The notes beneath the pieces are model-generated. The model searched no databases and was not told where the DNA came from. It saw only the letters and a list, made by a program, of their open reading frames with translations. A program made the position numbers and the translations under genes. Below, in pieces: positions 7,745-17,056 of a stretch of DNA of 36,420 nt (positions are counted from its first letter, which is position 1; every line of letters begins with the position of its first letter). This DNA comes from Jeotgalibacillus sp. R-1-5s-1 (lineage in GTDB: Bacteria; Bacillota; Bacilli; Bacillales; Jeotgalibacillaceae), in contig NZ_SORW01000020.1 of NCBI RefSeq assembly GCF_004405105.1, positions 1 through 36,420 of the forward strand. Direction: 5' to 3'.

Positions 7745-9112
7745 CTATTTAAACGCTTCAATCACTTTTTCAAGTGCCATGCCACGTGAGCCTTTTACTA
7801 AAATCAGGTCTCCTGCCGCGACGTGTTTGCGGAGCTCTTCAGCTAAAGCAGCGTGATCGTCTTCAAAGCTGAAAACATTTCCGCTTAGGCGGCCGGCTTC
7901 TTCAGCCATCCATTTGGATCGCGGACCGAATGTAAACAGGGCATTGATCTGAGTAAAGTCGATTTCACGGCCAATGGCACGGTGGAATTCCTCTTCCATT
8001 TCACCGAGCTCAAGCATATCGCCAAGCACCGCAATCTTCTTCCCTTCTGCCTTCGCTTCCTTTAAGAAACCGAGCGCTGCACGGACAGATGTCGGGCTTG
8101 CATTGTACGCATCATTAATGAAAATTTCTCCAGCGGCTCCGGTTACACGCTCCATACGCATAGAGGTCATTTCCATTGCTGAAAAGCCTTCGGAAATTTC
8201 TTTCGCTGACATGCCAAGGTGAAGGGCAACGCGAATTGCTGCAAGTCCGTTCAGCACGTTATGTCGTCCTAAAACCGGGATCGTTATCCAGTCGCAGCGT
8301 TCTGACCCTAACTGGACACGGCTTCCTTCATCAGAAATCTCAACCTCTTTCGGATAAAGTCCGTTTGTTTCTGAATAGCCGTAGGAAGCACTTTTAATAC
8401 CCGGCGTCTGCGCCACGAGTTCCTGCAATAACGGCTCATCTCCATAATAAAACAGCAGACCGTTTTCACCGAGACCATCGGTAATTTCAAATTTCGCTTT
8501 GGCAATCCCTTCACGTGAACCGAGATCCTGAAGATGGGATTCACCGATATTTGTAATCACGGCAATATCAGGCTGGGCAATCGTGGACAGCAGTGAAATT
8601 TCGCCAAATCCGCTCATCCCCATCTCAAGGACGGCAACATCTGTGTTTTCTTTGATGTTTAGCAGCGTCAACGGCAGCCCGAGCTGATTATTTAAATTCC
8701 CCTCAGTTTTCTGCACGGCAAATTGTTTGGACAATACACCTGCAATCATATCTTTCGTTGTCGTTTTACCGTTACTCCCGGTGATCGCCACAACTTTAAA
8801 ATGCTGCTCTTTTCTATATTCAGATGCAAGTTTTTGTAACGCTTTTTCAGAATCATTTACGAGCACTAATGGCAGATCCTCCGGCGGGTTCGGAACATCC
8901 TTTTGCCAAAGTGAGGCTCCTGCTCCGTTTTCAATCGCCTGTCGGGCGTATTTGTGGCCGTCTGTGCGCTCTCCTTTAAAAGGGATAAACAGGTTTTGCG
9001 GCTGGATGGTGCGGGTGTTGATGCTCGCACCATCTACAATGACATCTTTAAAACGCGCTGCTGGAGCATCTGTTCCAAGCATCGCGGCAAGTTCAGATAA
9101 TGTTTTTCTCAT
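7745..9112 (-). CDS. murF: UDP-MurNAc-tripeptide--D-Ala-D-Ala ligase MurF
   Basis: MurF adds D-Ala-D-Ala to the UDP-MurNAc-tripeptide, the last cytoplasmic step of the peptidoglycan precursor. The 455 residues show the Mur ligase order: N-terminal MurF domain, ATP site ITGSNGKTTTKDM (about 115-127), EMGMSGFGEI, the NDAYNASPTS motif and the C-terminal domain with VLGDMLELG. ATG 9112 is preferred because AAGGAG lies eight bases upstream; a TTG one codon earlier is the alternative. The gene lies 12 bases after ddl, whose product makes the D-Ala-D-Ala substrate, so the two are co-transcribed. Confidence 0.96.
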   Translation of the reverse strand: MRKTLSELAAMLGTDAPAARFKDVIVDGASINTRTIQPQNLFIPFKGERTDGHKYARQAIENGAGASLWQKDVPNPPEDLPLVLVNDSEKALQKLASEYRKEQHFKVVAITGSNGKTTTKDMIAGVLSKQFAVQKTEGNLNNQLGLPLTLLNIKENTDVAVLEMGMSGFGEISLLSTIAQPDIAVITNIGESHLQDLGSREGIAKAKFEITDGLGENGLLFYYGDEPLLQELVAQTPGIKSASYGYSETNGLYPKEVEISDEGSRVQLGSERCDWITIPVLGRHNVLNGLAAIRVALHLGMSAKEISEGFSAMEMTSMRMERVTGAAGEIFINDAYNASPTSVRAALGFLKEAKAEGKKIAVLGDMLELGEMEEEFHRAIGREIDFTQINALFTFGPRSKWMAEEAGRLSGNVFSFEDDHAALAEELRKHVAAGDLILVKGSRGMALEKVIEAFK

Positions 9113-9124
9113 CAAACAGACTCC

Positions 9125-10195
9125 TTATATCGAATATTTCAGCTTTTGCTTATCATCATAGCGTTCCATGCCGAGCTTCACCAGTTTTTCGATCAGTTCC
9201 GGATAGGAAACGCCTGTGTTTTCCCATAGAAGCGGGAACATACTGTAAGGCGTGAAGCCTGGCATCGTATTGATTTCATTAATGAAAATTTCGTTTTTCT
9301 CTGTCACGAAGAAATCTGCACGTACGAGTCCTGAGCAGTCTACTGCCTGAAATGCTGTTTTGGCCATTTGCTGAAGCTCTTCTGCCATTCCTTCCGGCAG
9401 CTCTGCAGGGATGATCATGACAGAATCTCCATCCACGTACTTCGCCTTATAATCATAGAAATCTTTTTTCGCGACTATTTCACCAGGTACAGACACTTCA
9501 GGGAACTCATTTCCGATGACACCGAGCTCGATCTCACGCGCTTTTACCCCCTGCTCAACAATGATCTTACGGTCGAACTGGAATGCTTCCTCAAAGCCTT
9601 TCTCCAGCTCTTCTCGATTTGTACATTTGCTGATTCCTACGCTTGAACCAAGGTTCGCAGGTTTAATAAAGCACGGATAGCCGATTTCATCCTCTGTTTT
9701 TTGATATGCTTCTTCACGATTTTGTTCCCATACGGCGCGCACAAAAGAAACGTATTCCACCTGTGGAAGTCCAGCATCACGGAATAGGTTTTTCATAATG
9801 ACTTTATCCATTCCTGCTGAAGAAGCAAGTACGCCATTTCCAACGTAAGGTACATTTAATACTTCAAGCAGCCCCTGAACCGTTCCATCTTCACCATTCG
9901 GTCCGTGTAAAAGCGGGAATACGATATCATAGCCGCGCTCTGTGTTTCCCTGAATAGTCAGCACTCCCTCAGCAGCTGAAACCTCACGATCCGATCCGAA
10001 CTGAAGCTGCTTCACATCTTCAACCGGACTTGTCAGAGCCGGTCCCTTACGCCATTCTCCGTCTTTTGTAATGAATACCGGATCAATGTCAAATTTAGAA
10101 AGATCAAGCGCCTTAATCACCGCTTTGGCCGTTTGCAATGATACTTCATGCTCAGCAGATTTACCTCCGAATAACAGACACAGCTTTGTTTTCAT
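9125..10195 (-). CDS. ddl: D-alanine--D-alanine ligase
   Basis: The 356-residue ATP-grasp ligase joins two D-alanines for MurF. It has the N-terminal [13 protein letters not shown] motif, the ATP-grasp core ([16 protein letters not shown]), the FYDYKAKY omega-loop typical of D-Ala-D-Ala ligases rather than vancomycin-resistance ligases, and the metal-binding [17 protein letters not shown] end. GGAGG stands nine bases before the ATG. It is the first gene of the ddl-murF pair. Confidence 0.96.
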   Translation of the reverse strand: MKTKLCLLFGGKSAEHEVSLQTAKAVIKALDLSKFDIDPVFITKDGEWRKGPALTSPVEDVKQLQFGSDREVSAAEGVLTIQGNTERGYDIVFPLLHGPNGEDGTVQGLLEVLNVPYVGNGVLASSAGMDKVIMKNLFRDAGLPQVEYVSFVRAVWEQNREEAYQKTEDEIGYPCFIKPANLGSSVGISKCTNREELEKGFEEAFQFDRKIIVEQGVKAREIELGVIGNEFPEVSVPGEIVAKKDFYDYKAKYVDGDSVMIIPAELPEGMAEELQQMAKTAFQAVDCSGLVRADFFVTEKNEIFINEINTMPGFTPYSMFPLLWENTGVSYPELIEKLVKLGMERYDDKQKLKYSI

Positions 10196-10388
10196 CTATA
10201 AAATCCTCCATTTAATCACCAATTTTATTCTTCATCTATCTTATCATGTTTTATTATTCGTTAAATGAGTTTGTTGAAGCGATTTTTTGTTTTTTTACTA
10301 TAACAAAAAACCTAGTTTGTGACGAAACTCCCCTTCATATAACTGATAATTCACAATAATTTTATTATTATTATTTAAACTTTTCTAC

Positions 10389-10417
10389 TTAACAAGACCT
10401 ATTTAACGCGTTATAAT
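10389..10417 (+). promoter_or_regulatory. SigA promoter of the symporter gene
   Basis: TTAACA (10389-10394), 17 bases, TATAAT (10412-10417), followed 43 bases later by the start codon of the symporter gene. Confidence 0.75.
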
Positions 10418-10459
10418 CCCTCTATCAAACACAACTGTACACAACAGGAGGACTACATC

Positions 10460-11650
10460 ATGAAAAAAATTGGACTTCTTCCCAGAATTATCATCGCCAT
10501 CGCACTTGGTGTGGCAGTCGGGAGTATTGCCCCTGAGCGCGTCATCCGCATAACTGCTACATTTAATGACCTGTTCAGCGGATTTTTATCATTCGCCATC
10601 CCACTGATCATTATCGCTTTTATCGCACCAGGTATTGGCGCAATGGGTCGCGGAGCAGGAAAAGCGCTTGGACTGACAGCAGGTATTGCTTACGCATCCA
10701 CTGTTTTAGCCGGGCTGCTTGCATTCGCCAGTGCAACTTTTCTATACCCAATTTTACTGGACTCTCAAGCCTCCCAGGCATTTGAAAATCCTGAAGAAGC
10801 TTTGCTGAGCGGATTCTTCAGCATCGAAATGACACCAGTAATGGGCATCATGTCTGCTTTGTTACTATCATTCATCTTAGGAATTGGAACTTCTGCATTT
10901 AAAAACAGTGCTCTTCAAAAAGGACTGGAAGAATTCCGTACGATTATTCAAATGCTGATTGAGAAGATCATTATTCCGCTTCTGCCGTTTCATATTTTCG
11001 GTATTTTTGCGAACATGACACAAGGCGGTCAGGTATCAGCGATTATTAATGTCTTCCTGCTTGTTTTTGCAATGATTATCGTGCTGCACCTGCTGTATCT
11101 TGTGATTCAATATAGTGTTGCCGGCTCACTTCACGGTAAAAATCCATTTGGCATGCTGAAGAACATGATGCCTGCTTACTTTACGGCACTTGGTACGCAG
11201 TCATCTGCTTCAACAATTCCGGTAACGCTCGAGCAATCGAAAAAAATGGGTGTCCGTGAAAAGACAGCGGATTTCTGTGTGCCGTTACTGGCTAATATTC
11301 ATTTATCAGGAAGTACGATTACCCTTGTCAGCTGTGCCATGGCGGTCATGCTCATTCAGGGTGAGACGGCTACATTCAGCCAGATCTTCCCGTTCATTCT
11401 TATGCTTGGTGTGACAATGATCGCAGCACCAGGCGTACCGGGTGGAGCAGTTGTTGCCTCACTTGGTCTTCTTGAGTCTATGCTCGGATTCTCAGGAGCT
11501 ATGACTTCACTGATGCTTGCGCTGTATCTTGCACAGGATAGCCTCGGAACGGCTACAAACGTAACAGGCGACGGTGCGATCAGCTCCATTGTAGATCGTT
11601 TTACAAAAGGCCGGGCTGTTAAGGAAGAGAGTGTGACGAAGGCAGGGTGA
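10460..11650 (+). CDS. Dicarboxylate/amino acid:cation symporter (DAACS/SDF family)
   Basis: A 396-residue secondary transporter of the sodium/proton-dicarboxylate family, which imports glutamate, aspartate, C4-dicarboxylates or serine/threonine with cations. There are about eight hydrophobic helices; the serine-rich re-entrant loop GTQSSASTIPVTLEQS (about 241-256) and the VTGDGAIS segment near 376-383, at the place of the family's substrate-binding motif, support the family. The exact substrate cannot be read from the sequence. AGGAGG precedes the ATG, and a SigA promoter lies at 10389-10417. It is monocistronic, with its own terminator, and divergent from ddl. Confidence 0.88.
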   Translation: MKKIGLLPRIIIAIALGVAVGSIAPERVIRITATFNDLFSGFLSFAIPLIIIAFIAPGIGAMGRGAGKALGLTAGIAYASTVLAGLLAFASATFLYPILLDSQASQAFENPEEALLSGFFSIEMTPVMGIMSALLLSFILGIGTSAFKNSALQKGLEEFRTIIQMLIEKIIIPLLPFHIFGIFANMTQGGQVSAIINVFLLVFAMIIVLHLLYLVIQYSVAGSLHGKNPFGMLKNMMPAYFTALGTQSSASTIPVTLEQSKKMGVREKTADFCVPLLANIHLSGSTITLVSCAMAVMLIQGETATFSQIFPFILMLGVTMIAAPGVPGGAVVASLGLLESMLGFSGAMTSLMLALYLAQDSLGTATNVTGDGAISSIVDRFTKGRAVKEESVTKAG

Positions 11651-11681
11651 TGGCTCACCGGTTTGTCTGATTTTGAAAGTC

Positions 11682-11727
11682 GTGCCAGGGCATTCCTCAG
11701 GAGTCTGCGGAATGACCTGGCACTTTT
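11682..11727 (+). terminator. Terminator of the symporter gene
   Basis: GTGCCAGG/CCTGGCAC outer stem (11682-11689 and 11716-11723) with an inner CATTCC/GGAATG stem, then TTTT. Confidence 0.85.
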
Positions 11728-11769
11728 AATATTTTCAAGTTACTGTATGTAAAATCATTCTTGAATTAA

Positions 11770-11967
11770 TGTCGATAGAACAGGTAAAACTGTCGATTGC
11801 CAGACCATTACTGTTGATAGGGCAGCAACTTATGTTGATAGGTGCATGAAGATCGCACATTTCGTTAATAGGAGCTCAATTATTGTCAGTAGCGTGGACG
11901 AGACTGTTGATAGCAGATCATTTTCTGTCATTAGCCCTTCAGAAAATGTTGATTGCCGGCTTGCCAC
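11770..11967. repeat. 21-bp-phased repeat array B
   Basis: The 365 bases between the convergent symporter and oxidoreductase genes hold a terminator at each side and, between them, nine units starting at 11770, 11791, 11812, 11833, 11863, 11884, 11905, 11926 and 11947. Each begins with a variant of TGT(T/C)GATAG. The spacing is 21 bp except one 30-bp step (11833 to 11863). The rest of each unit is unrelated. Confidence 0.88.
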
Positions 11968-12002
11968 GTCTACATCCGGCACGGTTTTAATTAAAAACAC
12001 AC

Positions 12003-12033
12003 AAAAAGCTGTCCACTAATCGGACAGCTTTTT
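12003..12033. terminator. Bidirectional terminator of the seven-gene operon
   Basis: AAAAAGCTGTCC and its perfect complement around a seven-base loop, with T-runs on both strands. The last codons and the TAG of the oxidoreductase gene form one arm and the loop. Confidence 0.88.
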
Positions 12034-13107
12034 TAATTCCCTCATATACCTCACATCAATCCAGTCTTTCCACAGCCACGCCCATTTACCGAACCGCACA
12101 GTTTTCCCGTATAGCGCGAGTGCTTTTTTGTTGCCGGTCGCGAGCAGAATCAATCCTCTTTTTTGCGGTGTATAATCATTCAGCTTTTCACGTCTCAGGC
12201 TGGCTGCCAGGTTGTGGACCAGTGTCTTACCCTGCCTTACTGCATACACCCCGCTTTTCGCTAACTGCGGATGGGTGGTGAGTGCGGCACAATCTCCGAC
12301 TGCAAAAATATCACTGTGATCAACCGTCTGAAGGGTTGCGCCAACGCGTACAAATCCTTTTTCATCCGTTGAAAGTCCGGATTCACCGAGCCATTCCGGA
12401 GCCTGTGCGCCCCCGAGAAACATGACTTCCTGGTAGGGAATATCGCGGTCATGTTCCGTATAAACGTAACGGTCATCGACTTTTACGGCGCGATCGTTTT
12501 TAAAAAATTGAATGCCTTTTTGCTGAAAGAGTGATTCAATCACCGGATCTGCCTGTTCATTTACAAAAGGGCCGGATGAAATAACGGTAATCGTATCGTA
12601 TTTGCGTCCACGCTTTTCTTTCCATGCGTGAAACGAAAAAGCCATTTCACAGGCTGCCGCTCCGCCACCAATGATGACTAATTCCCGGGCCATCTGACAG
12701 GCTTCCATCCTCTCCGGGAAAAGGTGGGCAGGTTTGATATGAACCTGCCTTTCCTGCAGTCCTTCGATAAACTCCGGTGATGTATGAGACCCGACGTCGA
12801 TCGAGAGGCGGTCATAAAAGAAGATCTGACCCGATGACACAACGACCTTTTTCTGGTCAGCCTGAATGGATTCAACAGCTACTTCCATAAAGTCTATTTT
12901 TTTATCCAGGCAAAGCTGTTTCAGATCAATCCTGATTTCTTCTAAAGAATATAATCCTTCGGCATAGCCTGAAAACATTCCAGAATAATAATGATAGCGG
13001 TCGGGGGATAACAGGACCCATCTGATGGACCGGTTTCGATCCGCTGAGAGAGTTTTGATGAGTTCAAGGTGTGTATGTCCGCCTCCCGCCAAAATAACTG
13101 TATACAT
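12016..13107 (-). CDS. FAD/NAD(P)-dependent oxidoreductase (SelD N-terminal-like family)
   Basis: A 363-residue flavoprotein of the pyridine nucleotide-disulfide oxidoreductase fold. The N-terminal ILAGGGHTHLELI with SPDRYHYYSGMFSGY, an NAD-binding site near VIIGGGAAACEMA and the FAD-binding IFAVGDCAAL near residue 275 resemble, from memory, the group that is fused to the N-terminus of selenophosphate synthase SelD in some organisms (TIGR03169). I see no redox-active CxxC. The ATG at 13107 follows AGGAGG; the longer open frame to 13227 lacks support. It is the last gene of the seven-gene operon. Its electron donor and acceptor are unknown. Confidence 0.82.
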   Translation of the reverse strand: MYTVILAGGGHTHLELIKTLSADRNRSIRWVLLSPDRYHYYSGMFSGYAEGLYSLEEIRIDLKQLCLDKKIDFMEVAVESIQADQKKVVVSSGQIFFYDRLSIDVGSHTSPEFIEGLQERQVHIKPAHLFPERMEACQMARELVIIGGGAAACEMAFSFHAWKEKRGRKYDTITVISSGPFVNEQADPVIESLFQQKGIQFFKNDRAVKVDDRYVYTEHDRDIPYQEVMFLGGAQAPEWLGESGLSTDEKGFVRVGATLQTVDHSDIFAVGDCAALTTHPQLAKSGVYAVRQGKTLVHNLAASLRREKLNDYTPQKRGLILLATGNKKALALYGKTVRFGKWAWLWKDWIDVRYMRELKKLSD

Positions 13108-13126
13108 AATATCCTCCTGAACTTTC

Positions 13127-13717
13127 TTAACTGAGCAGTTTTTTTGCTTCCATAAAACGCTGTCCCGCTGTGAACACTTCGACTGCAAAGAATAACAATG
13201 TTGTCCACAGGACGATTCCCGGAGCAAGCATCATCACAGTCAGAAAAATAAAACCTTCTGTTCTTTCAGCAAGCCCCGCCTGATAGCGGAATGATTTGAC
13301 TCCATTGTTTTCTGACACATTGCCAACCGTCAGAAAAATCGTCATAGAGATCACGATGGAGGACATGAGCAGAAGCGCTGCCCACATAATTTCAGGATGC
13401 AGAAAAGCGACACCCAGGATGACGCTGATCTCAACAATCCGGTCAAACGTCACATCCATGACGGTACCAAATGGAGATGTTTTGGTTGCACGGGCCATGG
13501 AGCCGTCAACTGCATCTAGAAAGCCTGAGAGCCATAAAACGATGACGGCTAGCAGGGGTTGTCCAATATAGTAGAGCAAGCCGGATGATACTCCGATGAT
13601 GAAGGCACCAATCGTTACCTGATTGGCTGTAAGTCCGGTTTTTAACAGTCCGTCAGCCGTTTTTTGAATAACGGGCTGTACATATTTTCTTGCATGCGTA
13701 TCAAGCAGAGCGGGCAC
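13127..13717 (-). CDS. CDP-alcohol phosphatidyltransferase family protein
   Basis: A 196-residue membrane enzyme with the complete CDP-alcohol signature: Asp68, Asp71-Gly, Ala-Arg, Gly84, Asp88 and Asp92 in the pattern DxxDGxxARx(8)GxxxDxxxD. Such enzymes exchange CMP on a CDP-lipid for an alcohol, forming phospholipids. The substrate is unknown; the size and context recall E. coli YnjF. The start is unclear. The GTG at 13717 overlaps the SD AGGAGG (13722-13717), so either reinitiation after the upstream TAG or a CTG start at 13708, eight bases from that SD, is needed. Confidence 0.85.
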   Translation of the reverse strand: MPALLDTHARKYVQPVIQKTADGLLKTGLTANQVTIGAFIIGVSSGLLYYIGQPLLAVIVLWLSGFLDAVDGSMARATKTSPFGTVMDVTFDRIVEISVILGVAFLHPEIMWAALLLMSSIVISMTIFLTVGNVSENNGVKSFRYQAGLAERTEGFIFLTVMMLAPGIVLWTTLLFFAVEVFTAGQRFMEAKKLLS

Positions 13718-13720
13718 CTC

Positions 13721-14383
13721 CTATTCTTTTTCGTTTTTTTGAAGACCCAGCCATTCTGCGACCCGTTTCCTGAAAATAATCGGGATGGAAATGACCACAG
13801 CAAAAAATGCAAGGCCCAGTAAGATGACACGCATATCACCTTCCGCCACGCTCGCACCTAAAAAGCTGTATCCGATCGTTCCCGGCAATATGCCTATAAC
13901 TGTGGCAAAGAGAAAAGCTCTTATTTTTACATTGGCAAGTCCCGCTGAATAGCTGACAAGGTCAAAATTCAGCAACGGAGCAAGACGTAAAACGAGGACG
14001 TACACAAAGCCTCGTTCCTCCATTTTTTCAATGACAGTTTTGATCCGCCCCTCCTGCATTCGCTGGATAAAAGCACGATTAAATTTACGTGCAAGCAGAT
14101 AAGCTGTCATCGCACTTAATGTTGCACCAATCATGATATACATGAATCCGTTCACTGCACCAAAGGCAAGCCCTCCAGCCAGCGAAAGAACGGAAGCCGG
14201 AAACAGGATGAGCGGACGGACCGTATACACTAAAATAAATAGAATCGGTCCCCAGAAACCAAATGATTGAATCCATTGCTGAATATCCACCGGGCTGAAA
14301 TTCAAATATTCATTATTTACCCATAACAGAAGCAGGATGGTTACAGTAACACTGATGATGGGCAGTACCTGACGCATTCTCAT
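13721..14383 (-). CDS. TVP38/TMEM64 (VTT-domain) membrane protein
   Basis: A 220-residue membrane protein with the VTT/SNARE-associated (DedA-like) core: FILVYTVRPLILFPASVLSLAGGLAFG, a conserved Arg/Pro region and VLRLAPLLNFDLVSYSAGLANV. This superfamily includes lipid scramblases and undecaprenyl-phosphate translocases; the role here is not known. The context matches YdjX/YdjZ, which lie beside ynjBCD in E. coli. The ATG at 14383 stands 13 bases after AAAGGAGG, a long spacing. An open frame extends into the ATPase gene up to 14443 but has no better ribosome site there. Confidence 0.85.
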   Translation of the reverse strand: MRMRQVLPIISVTVTILLLLWVNNEYLNFSPVDIQQWIQSFGFWGPILFILVYTVRPLILFPASVLSLAGGLAFGAVNGFMYIMIGATLSAMTAYLLARKFNRAFIQRMQEGRIKTVIEKMEERGFVYVLVLRLAPLLNFDLVSYSAGLANVKIRAFLFATVIGILPGTIGYSFLGASVAEGDMRVILLGLAFFAVVISIPIIFRKRVAEWLGLQKNEKE

Positions 14384-14405
14384 TCCCGTACGACTGCCTC
14401 CTTTA

Positions 14406-15371
14406 TCATTCAAACCTTTTGATGAAAGCAAGAGGGACGCCAATGAACCCTGTTTGATCTGTATTGACAGACTGGTCCCGCGGAACCGGAATCACATACC
14501 GTCCCTGATCCCCGGACAAACGGATATGGGCATATCGCTGTCCATGCTGATACGTATCATTTACCCATTCTGCCTGAAAGCATTCATAGCCCTCCTGCTT
14601 TTCTGACAGCCACTCCAGATGCTCCGTTAAACAATAAGAGTCATGATCAAGTACAAAGGCGTCGGAATACAGTCTCGCAACCAGCCTATTGACTGGATGA
14701 TCGTATACTTCTTTCGGACGTCCCTGCTGCTGAATGACCCCTTCTGCCAAAACTGCAACCCGGTCACCGAGCAGCATGGCCTCTTCGCGATCATGCGTCA
14801 CAAAAATAGAGGTTGTGTTTTCTTTTCGCAACAGCTCTTTTACCCATCCTCGAAGCTCACGGCGAAGCTCGGGATCAAGGCTTGAGAATGGTTCATCAAG
14901 CAACAGCAGTTTCGGCTTTAGAATGAGCGCACGGACAAGCGACACGCGCTGCTGCTGTCCGCCGGATAAAGCATGTGGGTATTCATTTTTATAGTCTTCA
15001 AGCCCAACGAGCTTTAAATATTTCAGCCCTTCTATCACCGCTTCTCTTTTCGCGGTGTGTAAACGCAGACCGTACGTGACATTTTCAAGAATCGTCAGAT
15101 GTGGAAAAAGCAGCGCCTGCTGAAACACCATTCCGATCGGACGGTCTTTTGCTGCAGTCTGCAAAATGGAGTTCCCCTCAATCAGGACTTCCCCGGATGT
15201 AAAAGCTTCAATCCCCGCCAGACACCGCAACAGTGTTGACTTCCCTGTACCGGATGGCCCTACAAGTGACAGTACCTCCCCTTCTTTTAGAGAAAATGAG
15301 AGGTTACTGAATACATCATTTTTCTTAAATTGTTTTGATACATGATCTACTTCTATAAATGGACGGCTCAT
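14406..15371 (-). CDS. ABC transporter ATPase (YnjD-like)
   Basis: The 321-residue ATP-hydrolysing subunit of an importer. Walker A GPSGTGKS (38-45), Q-loop FQQ, signature LSGGQQQR (135-142), Walker B LLLLDEP (155-161) and H-loop THD near 194 are all present. It has a C-terminal extension of about 80 residues beyond the minimal ATPase, perhaps regulatory. Its ATG overlaps the stop of the preceding permease gene (ATGA). It acts with the two permeases and the lipoprotein of this operon. Confidence 0.93.
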   Translation of the reverse strand: MSRPFIEVDHVSKQFKKNDVFSNLSFSLKEGEVLSLVGPSGTGKSTLLRCLAGIEAFTSGEVLIEGNSILQTAAKDRPIGMVFQQALLFPHLTILENVTYGLRLHTAKREAVIEGLKYLKLVGLEDYKNEYPHALSGGQQQRVSLVRALILKPKLLLLDEPFSSLDPELRRELRGWVKELLRKENTTSIFVTHDREEAMLLGDRVAVLAEGVIQQQGRPKEVYDHPVNRLVARLYSDAFVLDHDSYCLTEHLEWLSEKQEGYECFQAEWVNDTYQHGQRYAHIRLSGDQGRYVIPVPRDQSVNTDQTGFIGVPLAFIKRFE

Positions 15372-16165
15372 AAGGCACCTCGTTTACTTATCGAAAATCT
15401 TCCTGTCAGCACGGTTGCGACAAGCTCTACAAATAACACAGCTAAAACCGGTAAAATCGCAAAGGCAACAGAGAAAGCTGCCATGACTGTGTCATCAACC
15501 GATTGAAGGAAAGGATAGTAAATGATTGGCAGGGTAATCACATTACCTCCCCCAATAATAGCAGTCAGAACATACTGACTCATACTAATCGTGACTGTGA
15601 GAAAAACAGCACTGCGGATGCTCGGCATCAGCATGGGCAACTCAATCGTCCGAAAAACATGCCAGCCGCCCGCTCCAAGCATTTTCCCCTGCTGAAGCAT
15701 ATCCGGATTCAAGCGGTCATAGCCTGATTTCATGACTTTGATTGTGTAGGGAATCGTCGGAACAAGATGAACAATCGCTACTCCGAGCCAATTGTTAGCA
15801 AGGCCGAGGCGGATCATCGTGATATGCAGACCCACAGCGGCAGCCATTGCCGGCAGAAAAAGAGGAAGTACAAGCAGCACTTCAAGTGCACTTTTCCCTC
15901 TAAATTCAGAATGTGATAAAGCTTTCCCAGCAGGAATTCCTGTAAAAAGATTTAAAAAGGTAACGACGAGTGCAATGACTAATGAAATAGCCATCGCATC
16001 AAAAATGCGGGCATCCATCAAAAACGTTTCCCAGCCCCTCAGCGTCCAGTCAAAGGTAAAGGGCTCACCCCACCTCCAGACAGGTGTGAAACTTTTAACA
16101 ATTAGCAGAATAGCCGGAATGAAAAACAGCAGAAAAGCACTGCCGTAAAAAATCCACTTTTTCAT
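15368..16165 (-). CDS. ABC transporter permease (second subunit)
   Basis: A 265-residue membrane subunit with six predicted helices and a cytoplasmic EAA-type loop (GKMLGAGGWHVFRTIELPML, about 161-180) that docks on the ATPase. GGGGAG precedes the ATG at seven bases. It corresponds in position to the C-terminal half of the double-length E. coli permease YnjC; here the two halves are separate genes. Confidence 0.9.
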   Translation of the reverse strand: MKKWIFYGSAFLLFFIPAILLIVKSFTPVWRWGEPFTFDWTLRGWETFLMDARIFDAMAISLVIALVVTFLNLFTGIPAGKALSHSEFRGKSALEVLLVLPLFLPAMAAAVGLHITMIRLGLANNWLGVAIVHLVPTIPYTIKVMKSGYDRLNPDMLQQGKMLGAGGWHVFRTIELPMLMPSIRSAVFLTVTISMSQYVLTAIIGGGNVITLPIIYYPFLQSVDDTVMAAFSVAFAILPVLAVLFVELVATVLTGRFSISKRGAL

Positions 16166-16177
16166 ACAGCGCTCCCC

Positions 16178-17056
16178 CTAATACTGATGACTGCTTTTTG
16201 ACAACAGCCATCTTCTCCGGTTCATTAAAGCAAATGATAGTAGCGCAATCGCGCCTAATATGAATGCAATTAAACATAACAGTCCAAATGCGTAGGATCT
16301 CTCTTCCCATGCTGCCCCGTAAAACCAGTCATAAGCAAGGACAGCGGTCATCTGAGGATACGAAATACCAAGTAGAGCAGGCACCTCGTATGCTGTGAAA
16401 ATAAAGGCTGTTAAAATAAGCGTAATTTCAACGATGACCGGCTGTACCCAAGGCCATTCCACCGTTTTAAACCATTCTTTTCTGCCTCCGCCAAGCACCG
16501 CAATGACTTCACCGTATTGCTTTGGCAGCTGTAAATAAGCAGGCAGCAGCATCAGAATCACAAACGGGATCTCCTTCCACAAATACGTGATGATGATCCC
16601 AACGCCATAAGCATCCTGCGTCAGCACGGGAAATGCTTCTCTTGATGACAGCCAGCCTGCCTGGTAGAAAAATGACGAGATCAATCCACTCTGACCGAGC
16701 AGCAGCAGTACGAAGTAACCCCACACAAAATGAGGAAACAGCATTGGAATCCATACGAGCCATTTTCCTCCGGGCTCATCAATGAAGGAATAAAACCACC
16801 TCACAACTGCCCACCCAATCAGAACGGAAAGAAAGACAGAAACAAACGTAATCGACAGACTGTATCCCAATGACTCAATCAATCGCCTCTGCATGAAAAG
16901 CTCTCCGTAATACGCCCATGTCCAGCCTTCCGGCGAGCGGATACTTTCTGCAAAGGCCATCACAAGACTATATACAATGAGCAGCAAAAACAGCAGTGCC
17001 GGGATGAGCAGCACTGCCGGTTTACTAGTCTGATACCACTTCATTAATCCACTCAT
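16178..17056 (-). CDS. ABC transporter permease (first subunit)
   Basis: A 292-residue membrane subunit with about six helices and an EAA-like loop (GEVIAVLGGGRKEWFKTVEWPWV). The ATG at 17056 lies inside the lipoprotein gene (32-base overlap); an in-frame ATG at 17044 is an equally good start. It is coupled to the lipoprotein gene and precedes the second permease by 12 bases. Confidence 0.9.
   Translation of the reverse strand: MSGLMKWYQTSKPAVLLIPALLFLLLIVYSLVMAFAESIRSPEGWTWAYYGELFMQRRLIESLGYSLSITFVSVFLSVLIGWAVVRWFYSFIDEPGGKWLVWIPMLFPHFVWGYFVLLLLGQSGLISSFFYQAGWLSSREAFPVLTQDAYGVGIIITYLWKEIPFVILMLLPAYLQLPKQYGEVIAVLGGGRKEWFKTVEWPWVQPVIVEITLILTAFIFTAYEVPALLGISYPQMTAVLAYDWFYGAAWEERSYAFGLLCLIAFILGAIALLSFALMNRRRWLLSKSSHQY

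Noticed and set aside
10270-10312. T-rich inverted repeat (TTTTTTGTT/AACAAAAAA) upstream of ddl
   Set aside because: No G/C pairs for a terminator stem; probably AT-rich promoter DNA.
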